Position numbers and translations under genes: made by a program. A stretch of DNA of 64,000 nt from Batillaria attramentaria (Eukaryota > Mollusca > Gastropoda > Batillariidae), in assembly GCA_018292915.2 (NCBI GenBank), contig JACVVK020000142.1, forward strand, positions 260,001 to 324,000, written 5' to 3'. Positions 19,741 through 30,356 of this stretch are shown piece after piece (the stretch's first letter is position 1; each line of letters starts with the position of its first letter). The notes beneath the pieces are model-generated. The model was not told where the DNA came from and searched no databases. It saw only the letters and a list, made by a program, of their open reading frames with translations.

Positions 19741-20914
19741 GTATGACAACTGTGACAACAGTTAATAAATAAATGAAGGCTTAATCATTCGGACTTCAGT
19801 TTGTGGGGCAGTTTCTTTTTTTTTTTCTTCAATAAGCACTGAATAAACAAAGCGATTGCCGCAAACATTAGGCCACAATCTATCTAACAGGGACAAAACG
19901 GACAGGTTCAGCAGCTGATGAAAACGGTTTACTTATGTGCTAAATCCAGAGACCTGTTTAACACATTTAGTACCGCGCACGAGTATCCCAGGTCTTTGAC
20001 TCTTCTTGGTTTTGACCCTGTATGGAAAAGTTAGGCAAGATGTATGGTTCCTGAACGACTCTTCAAGTATTGCAGAAAACACGAGCATAATCAAAGTGCA
20101 ACCCTACCACCAAGCCAAATTTAAGTCCAAATAAATAAATAAATAAATTATGATTATGAGGTCATTGGAGCACAACCCCAAACTGACTTGGTAAGTACTG
20201 AGTTAATGAAACTTAGAATCAATACGATATGCGGAATACGAGCGATGCTGTCACTGTCGACGTCTGACCGTACACACGTAGACTTGTAGGCAACAGAAAT
20301 TAGAACTTTCAAGCTGTCAATCAACACGTCAACAATGGTGACAGTGGAGATTACAGACAATTATTTCTTATTGACCTGCCACAGACGACGGCGCAGTAAG
20401 TAATCGACAAGCATTAAACGTCACAAACACATGCGGCTCAGCCCCTGTGGCACATTACAATAGATCTAGTCCATTCTCTGTTTTAATTTCCCTGGGTTTA
20501 GTACTTGGGCTGCGAAGATAACATCAGTCAGTTCAGACCTGCGACTATCCCGTGGAGCAGAACACATAGCCACCAGACGACAGCGACGTCAATAACTTAC
20601 TTGGACACGCTTATCTTTGGACCAATCGTAGTCCTTAACAGACACTTGTGGGGCTGGTCAAAGACGCTTTAAGTGCCTGATACCTACGATACGGCCGATG
20701 CGGGTTAGAACCTGACGAATTTCAAGTGTGTGCGGAAACAGACAAGCATTCACCAAACTTCACAAGGTTGTTGTTATGATGTGACTGGAGGGGGGAAAGC
20801 TTCACTATTGCTACAGTACTGGATAACGGCCGCAATGTCACTGAAGTCTAAGATTGACATTAATTCCGTTTGTGAAACCGAGATTTCCCGACTGATCATT
20901 TGCCAAGGTTTAGG

Positions 20915-20915
<1 letters not shown>
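19741..20915. other. Non-coding stretch without recognised features
   Basis: No coding frame with motifs or splice context was recognised. Short AT-rich repeats (AAATA)n occur near 20130-20148. Confidence 0.4.
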
Positions 20916-21009
<94 letters not shown>

Positions 21010-21014
21010 CTCAA

Positions 21015-21052
<38 letters not shown>
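20916..21052. repeat. (AC)n(AG)n(GACA)n compound microsatellite
   Basis: About 45 AC units (20916-21005) are followed by an AG block and GACA tetramers to about 21052. The open frames on both strands here are artefacts of the repeat. Confidence 0.98.
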
Positions 21053-21055
<3 letters not shown>

Positions 21056-21157
21056 GACAGAAAGCGCCAAACCCATCCCGACAAAAAACAAAGGACATTA
21101 TTAATTTTGTGTCGTACAGTTACTCCTCTTAGCCCTGTCTGTTTCATCTCATTTGGG

Positions 21158-21330
21158 GTGGGTGGGTGTTTTGGAGTTTAACGCCCTTTTCCACCACATA
21201 AGGGTGATATCAGACGGGGCAAGGAGAAAAAGGTCAGCACAAATATTTGGCCCTAGCCGGGATTCGAACTCACGACCCGAGCATTGAAAGTACAGCGCTC
21301 TACCATTCGGCCACCCCGACTCCCAATTTT
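21158..21330 (-). mobile_element. tRNA-derived SINE inserted at a minisatellite edge
   Basis: A reverse-strand copy with head, body and tail. The 7-bp flank ATTTGGG is found at 21151-21157 and 21331-21337. The right flank is the first unit of a short minisatellite. Confidence 0.88.
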
Positions 21331-21415
21331 ATTTGGGCAACTTGAACATTTGAGCAACTTGAACATTTGGGCAACTTGCACATTTGGGCAGCTTGCACAT
21401 TTGGGCAACTTGAAC
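21331..21415. repeat. 17-bp minisatellite, about five units
   Basis: Units of the type CATTTGGGCAACTTGAA repeat about five times with small substitutions (GCAGCTTGCA, GAGCAACTTG). A SINE was inserted at its left edge. Confidence 0.85.
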
Positions 21416-22189
21416 TAAAAGCGTCGAAGAAGAAAGGGGAGAAACTCCACCAGAAAACCATGCCAGCTCCCCGACGTAAACTTGCCGAAGATATGAAGAT
21501 TTATGTTGTTCATAAACTGCGCGTCTCGATTTAGGCAGCACATAAAAATCCATTAGGGGACGTGAACAAAAATACACCACCCGTTTTATGGGAAACTCAG
21601 AACGAGCAAATCGAATTACAGGTTGTGTGGCGTTGGCCGCGAGGTGGCTAATTTGATCAAAACCAGCTAAGAAAAAGCCGATGACGGTGTTTTCGTGGTT
21701 ACTATTGGGCAGAATTGCAGCGAACTTAGGGCTGATGTGAGGAATTCGCCGTTAAATTTGCAACATTGCCACTTAGCTGTGTTGTCCATGGCCACCGGTA
21801 ATATTTCTCAACAGTCAACGAATTTCTTCTTCTGTGGTCGATTTGACTGCTGGTTGCGTCAGATCTGCAGCCTGGTCGCCATGACGAATCCCACGGTCTT
21901 CTCCAGGGCCCATATGTAAAAGTCGAGGTTAATTTAACCCACGGCTACGGGCCTAACCCAGACTAGGACAAAAGAAACCCAACAGCAAAATTAAATAAGA
22001 AAGGAAGCGAAGAAAGGTAGGAAAAAAAAACTTCTATAACGGCTTAGGCACCTTGCTGGAATGGGCCCGCTTCCTGATTTAAAACAAAAAAAACAGCAGA
22101 AACTTTAACCCTAGAGCTAGTTTAGTTCGAGTTTAGACTCTAACCCGGGGCTAAACGCCCTGACCTCGACCATTACATACGGGCCCAAG
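21416..22189. other. Non-coding stretch without recognised features
   Basis: No gene found. The phrases GTTAATTTAACCC...GGGCCTAACC (21928-21955) and GTTTAGACTCTAACCCGGGG (22130-22149) look like degenerate simple sequence. Confidence 0.35.
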
Positions 22190-22600
22190 CTATGACGGCT
22201 ACCCCAAAGCTGCACCTGCAACTCTGCGCCCCCTGGCCAGGTTTGACGTCGTAGAGCATCATGGGCAGGACAGTAATGAAGGATGTGTTCTGGGGTCTGG
22301 GATCCAGTGCCACATGGACATTCGTCAGTGTGGGCAACCTTGAGTCGGTTGAGGTGGCTCAGTAGCCTGCAGTGGCCAGTGCTCAGTCTGAAGAGGATTG
22401 TCTGCTGGTGCCTCTGGAGCTGGTGGATCGGTCAACACCACTGTCCGCCCACAGTCACCGGTACTGGTTGTGGATGATTGTTTTCGCCTCTCTGTAGGTC
22501 ACTGGGTGGCTGAGCTGCTCCATTTTGCTGCCTGCCTTGGAAAGAGCATCAGCCTTGTCGTCCCTGAGATCCCACAGTGGGATGGAATCCACTGGAGTCA
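22190..22600 (-). mobile_element. LINE fragment: RNase H tail and Cys/His C-terminus
   Basis: The minus strand reads, with breaks, DKADALSKAGSKMEQLSHPV then TYREAKTIIHNQYR (the end of an RNase H domain and its linker), then LFRLSTGHCRLLSHLNRLKV, HTDECPCGTGSQTPEHILHY and CPAHDALRRQTWPGG. The CPCG...TPEHIL..C pattern is the C-terminal zinc-like motif of RNase H-bearing non-LTR elements. Frame changes between the parts show it is dead. Confidence 0.8.
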
Positions 22601-23770
22601 ATGAATCAACGACACTTTCATTTTTTTTTCAATAGTAGAAGTGGTAAGCTTGGCGGACAGTCGTACATTTTTCATATCTGCCATTTCTACTTTAAGTACA
22701 ATGCTAAGCGGGGGTGCAGTTGACAGAACTTGTGTATGTCTCACGCGCTACGTTGGGGGGGGGGGGGTGCATTTTGGGGCATTGGAATCCTAATAATACA
22801 AATAAACAATGCCATCATTCCTATCAATAACATAGTAGGCCCACACGTTATTCGTCTGCCGGGTGTGTTTTGCAGACGCAGCGATAAATGAGAAATTCAC
22901 TATGATGATACGAAATTGTACAATAAAGACAGTTAAAATAAGTGTATGTGAAGCTGAATCGTGGATGGATGCAGCAGCAACAACAACAACAACAACAACA
23001 ACAACTTTGCCAGAATCATACAGTTTTGTAAAGACGGTCATGATAACGCGGCTGAGAAGGGCTGTTACCCAAGAGTTCAGTACAATTTATGACGTAGGGT
23101 GCCCGTGGGTACTCGAAGACATCACAGCACTCAAGAGGAAAGGTGAGGCGACTGTTTACTGGCGACTACACGAAAAGTGCACAGACAGTCGATGGAGTTA
23201 TCGTTCCCAAGCGGGGACAACTCTCTTACCACCTCCTCTCCAGTCCTGCCCCTCATAAACCTTTCAATTACTCTCCTGCCTTTGCTGCAATAAAATTACT
23301 CTTTCCTGGCCAGAACCACTAGAACTGCATTGTTTAAACACTCCGCATCTCTCCGCCTCAAACAACGGGACCACATTTTACCACACTAATGTGACGAGTG
23401 CCCCATCCAATGGAGACAATATGACGCCTTTGCCTCGGGACTACTCCGGGTGGCGCCCTCTGTATCGTCTGCGTTGCGACTGGATGACTTCCGGCCTGGG
23501 AAAAAGGCAGTCCTTGCAATGCCCGCGGGAAGATTCAGGAGACGTTGCTCTTTTAATTGATCATAAAATGTCACCTCTTTCTTCCAAGGCAATGCAGGTC
23601 ACTATCGATAATGTGCAAAATAATGCAAGCGGCAGACAGTGTGTCTGTACAGTTGACATTATCAAGATTAATCTGCTGCTTGTTTATGCATTCCAGCCCC
23701 TCAAGACGAAGCCGGCAGGCCTCAGAAGAAAAAAAAATCCATCTTTGCTCGGCCAAGTAATGTTTTGAAA
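22601..23770. other. Non-coding stretch with short simple repeats
   Basis: Poly-G at 22746-22757 and (CAA)n at 22977-23003 are the only clear features. Open frames at 22863-23258 and 23391-23768 lack motifs and splice support. Confidence 0.35.
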
Positions 23771-24010
23771 CAGTTTCTCTCGTGTGCTCGCCTGTACGCT
23801 CGAAATACTCTTTGTTATTAGTACAGCTCTTAAAGATCTATACAAAGTTGTCTACACTTTGCGCGAGCGGTCAAACAGTCGTTCAAATTCTACGACTGTT
23901 GTTACACTACTGGAATGCTCAGTGTGGTCGCCGCGTCATCGAGTACGCCGCTATTGGCTCAGTGCCAGCATCACAGACGCTGTCACTGTGCAGGTGTCTA
24001 AGTGGTGTGA
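23771..24010 (+). repeat. R230 dispersed repeat, copy A
   Basis: A nearly full-length copy of a family I call R230. It runs from CAGTTTCTCTCGTGTGCTCG through TACGCTCGAAATACTC, TTAGTACAGCTCTTAA, TTGCGCGAGCGGTC, GTTGTTACACTACTGGA and GGCTCAGTGCCAGCATCACA to GTGCAGGTGTCTAAGTGGTG. It closely matches 32671-32915 and, reversed, 31031-31290 and 53297-53496. It is non-coding. Confidence 0.8.
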
Positions 24011-24105
24011 TGATACAGTGTATTACATTCCAATTACGTCGTGCGAAGGGTCAGCTCAGCTATTCTGTGAAGTTTCGGAAATTAGGATTTATTTTCAAAT
24101 TTTGT

Positions 24106-24298
24106 GGGATGACCATTTCCAAAGCAAAGGGGAAGGAAGCCTGAGTACCCGGAGAGAATCCCCGACAATCGCAGGGCCCGAATAAACGGTGCCACGTACG
24201 AGAGGGAAAAATTCTTAGCCTGGCCCCGAGTGGGACTCGAACCTGACCTCCAGCATTGATGACAAAGTCCCTTCACCACTACACTACCAAGAATGCAG
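24106..24298 (-). mobile_element. Third SINE family, tRNA-headed
   Basis: The minus strand begins with a tRNA-like head (TTGGTAGTGTAGTGGTGAAG as A box region; GGTCAGGTTCGAGTCCCAC as B box), then GGGCCAGGCTAAGAATTTTT, and ends with GGGTACTCAGGCTTCCTTCC and CCTTTGCTTTGGAAATGGTC. Head similarity is to the tRNA-Asp/Glu type. The tail resembles conserved V-SINE-like 3' ends. Element borders are approximate. Confidence 0.75.
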
Positions 24299-24742
24299 CA
24301 GCAACGCCGTTTGCATGACGAGACACAGGCAGGCTGCCACACGTGTCTAGAATTACTGGAGCCAAGTAATAATCATGACACGCAAGCCGCCAGAAGGTCT
24401 TTGTCAAGGTCATGCGTCAAACGACAGAAGAGGCTGTGTGACGGACAGTTGACCGATTGGAGAGAGTCAGTGACCGTGGGATCACGTTTATAATACTGAT
24501 TCTAACAACCTCACGATCCGACCGCCGCGTCTTGACCCCTGACAGCAATCTGTCTTGTCGATTTGTCAACTCAGCATGTAACCACAGATGCTTAGCGTTG
24601 TGTTTCAGTGTTACAGGACTCGACTGACTTCGTAATCAGTGTCATCCGTCAAGTTTATTAATTACAGCTAATTAGTCTCAAGTGACCGAGTGTCGCGTTA
24701 GTGAAGTAGTACTTAGGAGTCGTACCTAGAGACAGATCACCG
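24299..24742. other. Non-coding stretch without recognised features
   Basis: No gene or repeat family was recognised between the SINE and the LINE tail insertion. Confidence 0.4.
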
Positions 24743-24755
24743 CAGCAACACAATT

Positions 24756-24880
24756 GGTTTAAACAGTTTTTATTCATTTTGAACAGACAGAAAAATCACT
24801 CACACAATTTCGACAATACCGAGCACAACAAGTTAAAAACTTATGAATGTGCTCATAAGTACAAAAAAAAAAAAACCACA
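24756..24880 (-). mobile_element. Very short LINE 3'-end insertion with perfect 13-bp TSD
   Basis: CAGCAACACAATT occurs at 24743-24755 and 24881-24893. Between them, on the minus strand, lies the last roughly 105 bp of the 17803-19690 LINE 3' UTR (TTGTACTTATGAGCACATTC... to GAATAAAAACTGTTTAAACC), preceded by a non-matching TGTGG plus T-run. This is an extreme 5' truncation with extra bases at the 5' junction. Confidence 0.93.
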
Positions 24881-24935
24881 CAGCAACACAATTCGCATTC
24901 TGATCTGTGTCTATAGAAAACTACGGTCTGTCATA

Positions 24936-25060
24936 ATGACAGACTGACCAGTTTAGCCTGTCATTGCAATACTGTCAATATGTACTTGTTCCCCCCCTAA
25001 GCGGTGCTTGTTTATTCTCACTAGTTCAGTGTTTACTTGTACGAACTGTATCGCAATAAA
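24936..25060 (+). mobile_element. Second LINE-tail family, plus-strand copy
   Basis: The segment from CAGTTTAGCCTGTCATTGCA through AAGCGGTGCTTGTTTATTCT and AGTGTTTACTTGTACGAACT to GCAATAAACCTGTTTAACC matches, reversed, the insertion at 52483-52620. The terminal CTGTTTAA is shared with the 17803 LINE. A degraded flank pair (CGGTCTGTCAT / CGGTCTCAGTCA) may be an old duplication. Confidence 0.75.
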
Positions 25061-25309
25061 CCTGTTTAACCAAATTTTCGGTCTCAGTCACAGAGACTGA
25101 GCATGTAGAAACGAGAGAATGAAGTTTATTCATATCCGCTGTGGGGGAACACGTTGCAAATTGAAGGTTCAGTTACGCGGCGTTTCGTACCGGCGACATA
25201 CACATCGACATACCAAAATACTGATTTGCCGGACACCGCTCTGGAAGTCGTATCCGTACTACTCAGTCCGTAGGGAACTCAGCCGGACTGACGGAGAGAT
25301 CACACACAC

Positions 25310-25370
25310 CGTGCACACACACACAGTCACACACAGTAACACACACACACAGTAACACACACACACAATG

Positions 25371-25402
<32 letters not shown>
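25310..25402. repeat. (CA)n microsatellite, interrupted
   Basis: CA blocks separated by AGTAA and ATGT phrases. The frames across it are artefacts. Confidence 0.95.
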
Positions 25403-25404
<2 letters not shown>

Positions 25405-25539
25405 GGTAAACCCGTATGACTTGCACATCAACCGTACACACAGGAATGCAGCGTGAAGTTAGCCACCACTGTGACATGCCCGCGTACAAGTGCAGTCTTT
25501 CCCACTACTGACGATCCACACAGTCTCTGGTATACCGTC

Positions 25540-25840
25540 CATTGACAGACAGTGGCGCGCGCCACACGCCAACACTTGTGAATGGGCAGAGGTGGTGCTC
25601 GCGCCCTAGTCTCCACTCTGATTGGCCTGCCTGTCCCGAGGGGCGGGGCTATGGGGCGGGGGGAGCAGGTGCGCCTGGCGCCAAGAGGGCGGATTTGTGG
25701 TCGGCTTCAAAGTCGGTCGGATCCTGTGCAGTAGAAGTCTCAGCGCTGGGCCCAAGCAGCTGTTTGGCTTGCAATCGTCACAGCGCAGCGGCTTGTAAAC
25801 AACTTGTTTCTTTCTCGTGTTCTCTCGAAAGGTAGTAAGT
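25540..25840 (+). promoter_or_regulatory. CpG-rich candidate promoter / leader exon
   Basis: GC-rich, CpG-rich DNA with two GC boxes (GAGGGGCGGGGCTATGGGGC near 25638). A possible splice donor, GTA|GTAAGT, lies at 25835. It sits 2 kb upstream of the BMP/GDF-like first coding exon, so it may be that gene's promoter and a non-coding leader exon. There is no TATA box and no transcript evidence. Confidence 0.35.
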
Positions 25841-26640
25841 GTGCCTCTTAGCATGTGTCTCGGCAATCCACGGGGGACATACACCGGCGATACACCGGCG
25901 TGAGCTGGTTATTAAGAAATGTCGGGAAATAAAAACGGAAAGGTCATAGAAACTGAGACACTGAAATACACTTCGTGAGGTCTGGGGCCTGTCACCAGGA
26001 AAGGTAATCAGTTGTCTCTGAGGATTGTCAATAAAGGTGGTGTAAGCGGAGAGAAATGGCAATACAGACTGACAACAGAAAACGTGATCAGTTCCCTGAA
26101 TTCTAGTCTTCCCTTCAGTGCTAACATGAGAACATGAAAGAAAACTGAGAGTGGAGGAAAAGTAACAAAAAACTACTAGTATTAAGACTGGACAGGCCAA
26201 CACAAACGAAATCACAAACATCAACACTGATAAAAAGAGAGACAGGGGTGGGTGACTCAGTATCAAAAGTAACTTGGCTGTATCTGTTTGGCCCGGATGG
26301 CAAAAGAGAGAACACACAAACGGCACTCCCCCCCCCCTCGCAACAACTCAGTGACAACAACAAGAACAACAACAACAAACGAGGGGGAAGGTGGGGGGGG
26401 GGGGGAGAAGGGAGAGGCCCTGTCCGGATCCGCGGATGTCCAGATGTTGATTTTCCAGACTGTTTAGTTTCAGTGTTTCGTCTTGAACCAGGTAACGTTG
26501 TTTAGTGGGCAACCGTGGGGAAATCAGTGCCGGAACGGAAAGTCACAGTCAGTTCAAGTTATACATCAGAAAAAGTTAATTGCAACTTTATTCTCCAAAG
26601 ATAAATTTTGTAAACTACACAACCCGAGAGAGAGAGAGAG
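25841..26640. other. Non-coding stretch with simple repeats
   Basis: Contains C-run 26329-26337, (AAC)n near 26356-26376, G-run 26395-26405 and (GA)n at 26625-26641. The 182-codon minus-strand frame here lacks motifs or coding-like codon use. Confidence 0.4.
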
Positions 26641-26649
26641 AGTACTAGG

Positions 26650-27110
26650 ACTATCCAGAAGGCACGTCGCACAGTGTTGAGCGGTGGTAGCGGGGGTCGT
26701 AAACAAGAGATAGACCATCTCTACTTTGGGCCGTCGCCGCCACGCTGTCTCGCACTGTACGCCACAGCGGCGGCCAGGCTCCAGCCCCGGGCGGGCGGCA
26801 GACGGATCGGCCTATCACAGCGCCACTGCCACAACGACTGTACCGCACACGCACACACACAGGCCCCGCTGCATGCCCGTTTGGGATACTCTCCTCTATA
26901 CTCCTCTACTACATTGCTGCACGGTACGCGCGTTCACCTTTTTACGTTTTCTGCGCCGCGACGGCCAGCCACACTGTGAACGTTGTGCTTGGGAGCACGC
27001 GCCGCGATCTTGATCCCGGTAGTCTCAGATCCGAAGCGGACCGCGTCTGCTGGAGGCGTTCTCGTACGTTGGAGATCAGTTCTGTCACGACAGTCAACGG
27101 GCACGCTTGT
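26650..27110 (+). promoter_or_regulatory. CpG-rich upstream region of the BMP/GDF-like gene
   Basis: Dense CpG, for example GCCGTCGCCGCCACGC and GGGCGGGCGGCAGACGGATC. Invertebrate developmental genes often have such composition around promoters or first exons. This is an alternative or additional promoter candidate to 25540-25840. Confidence 0.35.
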
Positions 27111-27558
27111 AGCCGGCCACTTGTCGTGCGGTTTTGTAATTAATACGCCAACAGCACCTTTTGGGATACCTGTCCTTTTTTTTTTCTTACCTGAGGTGAT
27201 TTCTGCGGAGTTTCACTTGCAAAGGGTGCGACAGTTCCGGTTCGCATTTTTAGCTTTCTGCTTGAGGAATATTACAACAGCAAGGAGTTTGTTTTGGTTT
27301 TGAGTTGACACCACAATTTTTTGTTTTCTTATCTTGCGGCTCTCAGTGCTGAGTTTGGTGTAAAGTTAAGACGTGTTTTCTTTCGTAAAACAGGCCACAA
27401 CGAAAAGTAACGAAAGTTTATTGACGTGCGTGCGTGTTTTAACAAATAAAATTCGTAAGCGGATTTTACATGTGCTTTGTTAATTCTGGAATGTTCTTTA
27501 ACGTTGAAAACAGCTGTTCCTGAATAGTCAGAATGTGATTTTTTTCTGTTTCGTCCAG

Positions 27559-27823
27559 AAAAGTGACTTTCGTGCACCCATCCGTGTTTGGAGTGTTATA
27601 TTGAGGGAGAAAAAGATAATTCACACGGAAAATACTACTTTTACATTTCTGTGTCAAACGTTGCTGTGACAAGACTACGTTGGACGGAGTGTGTTCGTGT
27701 GGCAATCGATTGCCATAGTGCGGTTTCTTCACGTGGACTTTCGTGTGCCCGCACTCTGTGTGGGATGTGGTTAGCTCGTTCCGTGCGAGTGTATCACACG
27801 TGCACAGGGGAGGGTTAATTACC
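27559..27823 (+). other. Probable 5' UTR of the BMP/GDF-like gene
   Basis: A strong acceptor-like sequence (TTTTTTTCTGTTTCGTCCAG, AG at 27557-27558) precedes this segment, which runs into the ATG at 27824. It may begin at that acceptor as part of exon 2, or belong to an unspliced longer leader. A frame open without ATG extends upstream to 27743. Confidence 0.4.
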
Positions 27824-28289
27824 ATGGGACGACAACAACAACAACGACGACGGACCGCGGCCGCTGTGCCGTTGTGCTGGTTCGTGGTGGTGATAGGTGT
27901 CCTGGTGACGGTCACCGTGTGTTCCGCGTCCCGTCACCACGGGAGTGGGGGCTGGGAGGGGGCAGGGGGCAGACGGAGACTCAGAAAGGGCTCGTTGACC
28001 GGCGACGGAGATGACAGTATTGAGGTGCGGAGCGGGGGCAGGCGAGAGTCCTTCGAGTCCGGGAAGCACGTGCTCCTGCACGAAGCTGTGCGCAAACTCC
28101 TGGGGTTCCCCTCCGCTTCCCCGGCCCGTCCAGGGCGGAGGCGACAGCACCGCGCCCTTTTGCCCGACCCCCGGACCCCACCCCCCATGCCGAAATACGT
28201 GCTGGATCTGTACGAGAAATACCGGTCAGGGGAGATCAGCCAAGGTCACACCATGGGCAATACCATCCGCAGCGTACCTGCTGAAATAG
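27824..28289 (+). CDS. First coding exon of a BMP/GDF-type TGF-beta ligand
   Basis: The start ACCATGG (27821-27827) is an ideal Kozak context. The exon encodes 155 residues plus one base (phase 1) and ends at ATAG|GTGAGT, a consensus donor at 28290. Residues 1-14 are basic (Q4-7, R8-10); 16-32 form a hydrophobic core (WFVVVIGVLVTVTV), then CSA-S, giving a secretion signal likely cleaved after A35. A basic, low-complexity segment follows (about 40-75). The prodomain signature comes next: HVLLHEAVRKLLGFPS (82-97), then PPPMPKYVLDLYEKY (119-133) and GNTIRSVPAEI (145-155). These match the helix and PPxYMLDLY...NTVRSF block of BMP/GDF prodomains. The mature growth factor would be secreted and signal through type I/II Ser/Thr kinase receptors. 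The rest of the prodomain, the furin site and the cystine-knot domain are on exons not seen here. The orthology group (BMP2/4, BMP9/10, GDF and so on) cannot be decided. Confidence 0.85.
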
Positions 28290-28340
28290 GTGAGTACATT
28301 GAGTTGAATCTTCTGCGACGGAGACTGACGCCGACTATGG

Positions 28341-28453
28341 ACGAGGGGTGTACTAAAAGTCCTGTCACAGATGCTGTAAAACGGCGGAAACACCTAACCG
28401 GCGTTGAGACCAGCTGGCAGCATCTGTGACAGGACTGATAGTACACCCCTCGT
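28341..28453. mobile_element. 113-bp foldback MITE-like element
   Basis: The left arm 28341-28376 (ACGAGGGGTGTACTAAAAGT...) pairs with the right arm 28418-28453 (...TAGTACACCCCTCGT) over about 36 bp with few mismatches, around a 41-bp centre. It lies 51 bp inside the first intron of the BMP/GDF-like gene. No clear target duplication was seen. A transcribed copy would form a long hairpin. Confidence 0.85.
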
Positions 28454-28454
28454 A

Positions 28455-28930
28455 AAAGTCGTATGTACTTCTAAAGGTGCTTGCTGCTCAGCTGGTTTCA
28501 AAATACTTGTCAGTACTTACACTCTCCGGTGACAATACCCAGGGACTTGAATTCACCGGGAGTAGTGTTTACCTTGGTGGAAAACTAAGAATTTTGCCTA
28601 AGAAGACAACTTACAACGTCGTACCAAGACCACTGTGTCGGTAGATTTGGGTAAACATCCATGTGTATAAGCTCACTCACTCGTCTTATAACATGACTGG
28701 TGTAGATATAACGATACCGGTTTGATCATTGACAAACAGCTGCTCGTAGTTAGGCAGAATGGATACAACATTACTGGGGACACCGTAACGGCGGCTGACA
28801 TAAACACATACATACTGTATGAAAGTAAAAGTATATAGCTCTATACAAAAACACAGAAATGAAACATTATTTGTCAACGCCGGGTAAAAGGCATTTGTCT
28901 AGCCGTCCAGTTTTCATTCCTGCCCTTGCT
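28455..28930. other. Intronic stretch without recognised features
   Basis: No exon or repeat recognised. Presumed intron of the BMP/GDF-like gene. Confidence 0.4.
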
Positions 28931-28931
28931 T

Positions 28932-29050
<119 letters not shown>

Positions 29051-29650
29051 TGTGACACACACAATCTGTCTCTATACGTGCGCACGCAGGCACGACACAC
29101 AAATGGTATACAATGCAAATCACATAAGAAATAAAAGATACGGTACATTACATAGGCAACACATGCACGTTACAGTATATAGTTATCAGCAAAAACACAC
29201 TCTTCATTTACCATCACAAATGCCCCGACGGGGGGGGGGGGGGGGGGGAGGGAGTTGTCAAATTCATGTAAATCGACCTAGGATTGAGGGAATGCAGTTC
29301 ACGCCCTCAATGAATGCAAATAACTTGTCCCTGATTTTATATTTTATGTGATCGCCCGAAGGCCACGCAGCCGGCCCCGGCTCATGTATTACTTTGACTG
29401 CTCAGAATATTCTCGAAACAGTTTAACTGAAGATTGCACTAGGTTCAAAACATGTTGGACAGGGGCTTGGAAATGTGCTATGTCAGTAGTAATTTCTTGT
29501 TCCGTTCGCGGGCCTTCTTGAGACATTCATTCGCCTAACACAGTTTGCCGAGTTTCTCCAAACTTGGAATGGCATGTTTTCAATACTGACACGATACTGT
29601 TTAACCAAGACCTTTTCGCTTACGTCCCACCAAGTGCGCGAAGAATCTCT
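29051..29650. other. Intronic stretch with poly-G run
   Basis: Contains a G-run at 29230-29248. No exon or known repeat was recognised. Confidence 0.4.
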
Positions 29651-29804
<154 letters not shown>

Positions 29805-30111
29805 AACGTGTCTCCAACTGGCCAGCTGTGACTATGAAATATGGCACATGCACACACTCCTAAAAGTAAGAAGGAAATGGACAAACCAATCAACACTGAA
29901 ACAAATAAATAAACACAGGAAACAAACAAAACCATTCATCCCGATAAGTTATGAGAAAAGGAAAGATATATAAAACGTTTCTCCATTCCCTCCTTCTATG
30001 AGAGGTCATAGGACTTGCCATTATTGTCACGAGCGGGACATGGATACACGTTAAGGTCGCATTCCCCCACGGGGCAGTAACGTCCGGTCCTCGTCGCTTT
30101 TACTTTGCCCC

Positions 30112-30170
30112 CCGCCCCCCCCCCCCCCCCCACCTCCTTCTTCCACCCCCAAACTCTCTCTCTCTCTCTG
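30112..30170. repeat. Poly-C run and (TC)n
   Basis: About 18 consecutive C residues, then CACCTCC and a TC block. Confidence 0.9.
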
Positions 30171-30240
30171 TGTAGTAGTCTGTGTCTGAGTCTAGTTGTT
30201 TGTTTTTTTTCTTTCTTTTACCTCTTCGTCATATTTACGA

Positions 30241-30242
<2 letters not shown>

Positions 30243-30335
<93 letters not shown>

Positions 30336-30356
30336 TTGCTTGCTTGCTTGCTTGCT
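30243..30356. repeat. (TG)n microsatellite with (CTTG)n end
   Basis: About 44 TG units with a TGACTG interruption, then five GCTT/CTTG tetramers (about 30334-30356). Confidence 0.97.

Noticed and set aside
25778..26326. 182-codon minus-strand frame
   Set aside because: Crosses C/A-rich simple sequence, no recognised domain, no coding-like third-position bias.
28290..28429. Continuation of the BMP/GDF frame past the donor
   Set aside because: Reads into the foldback element and a stop; the consensus donor explains the end of the coding exon better.
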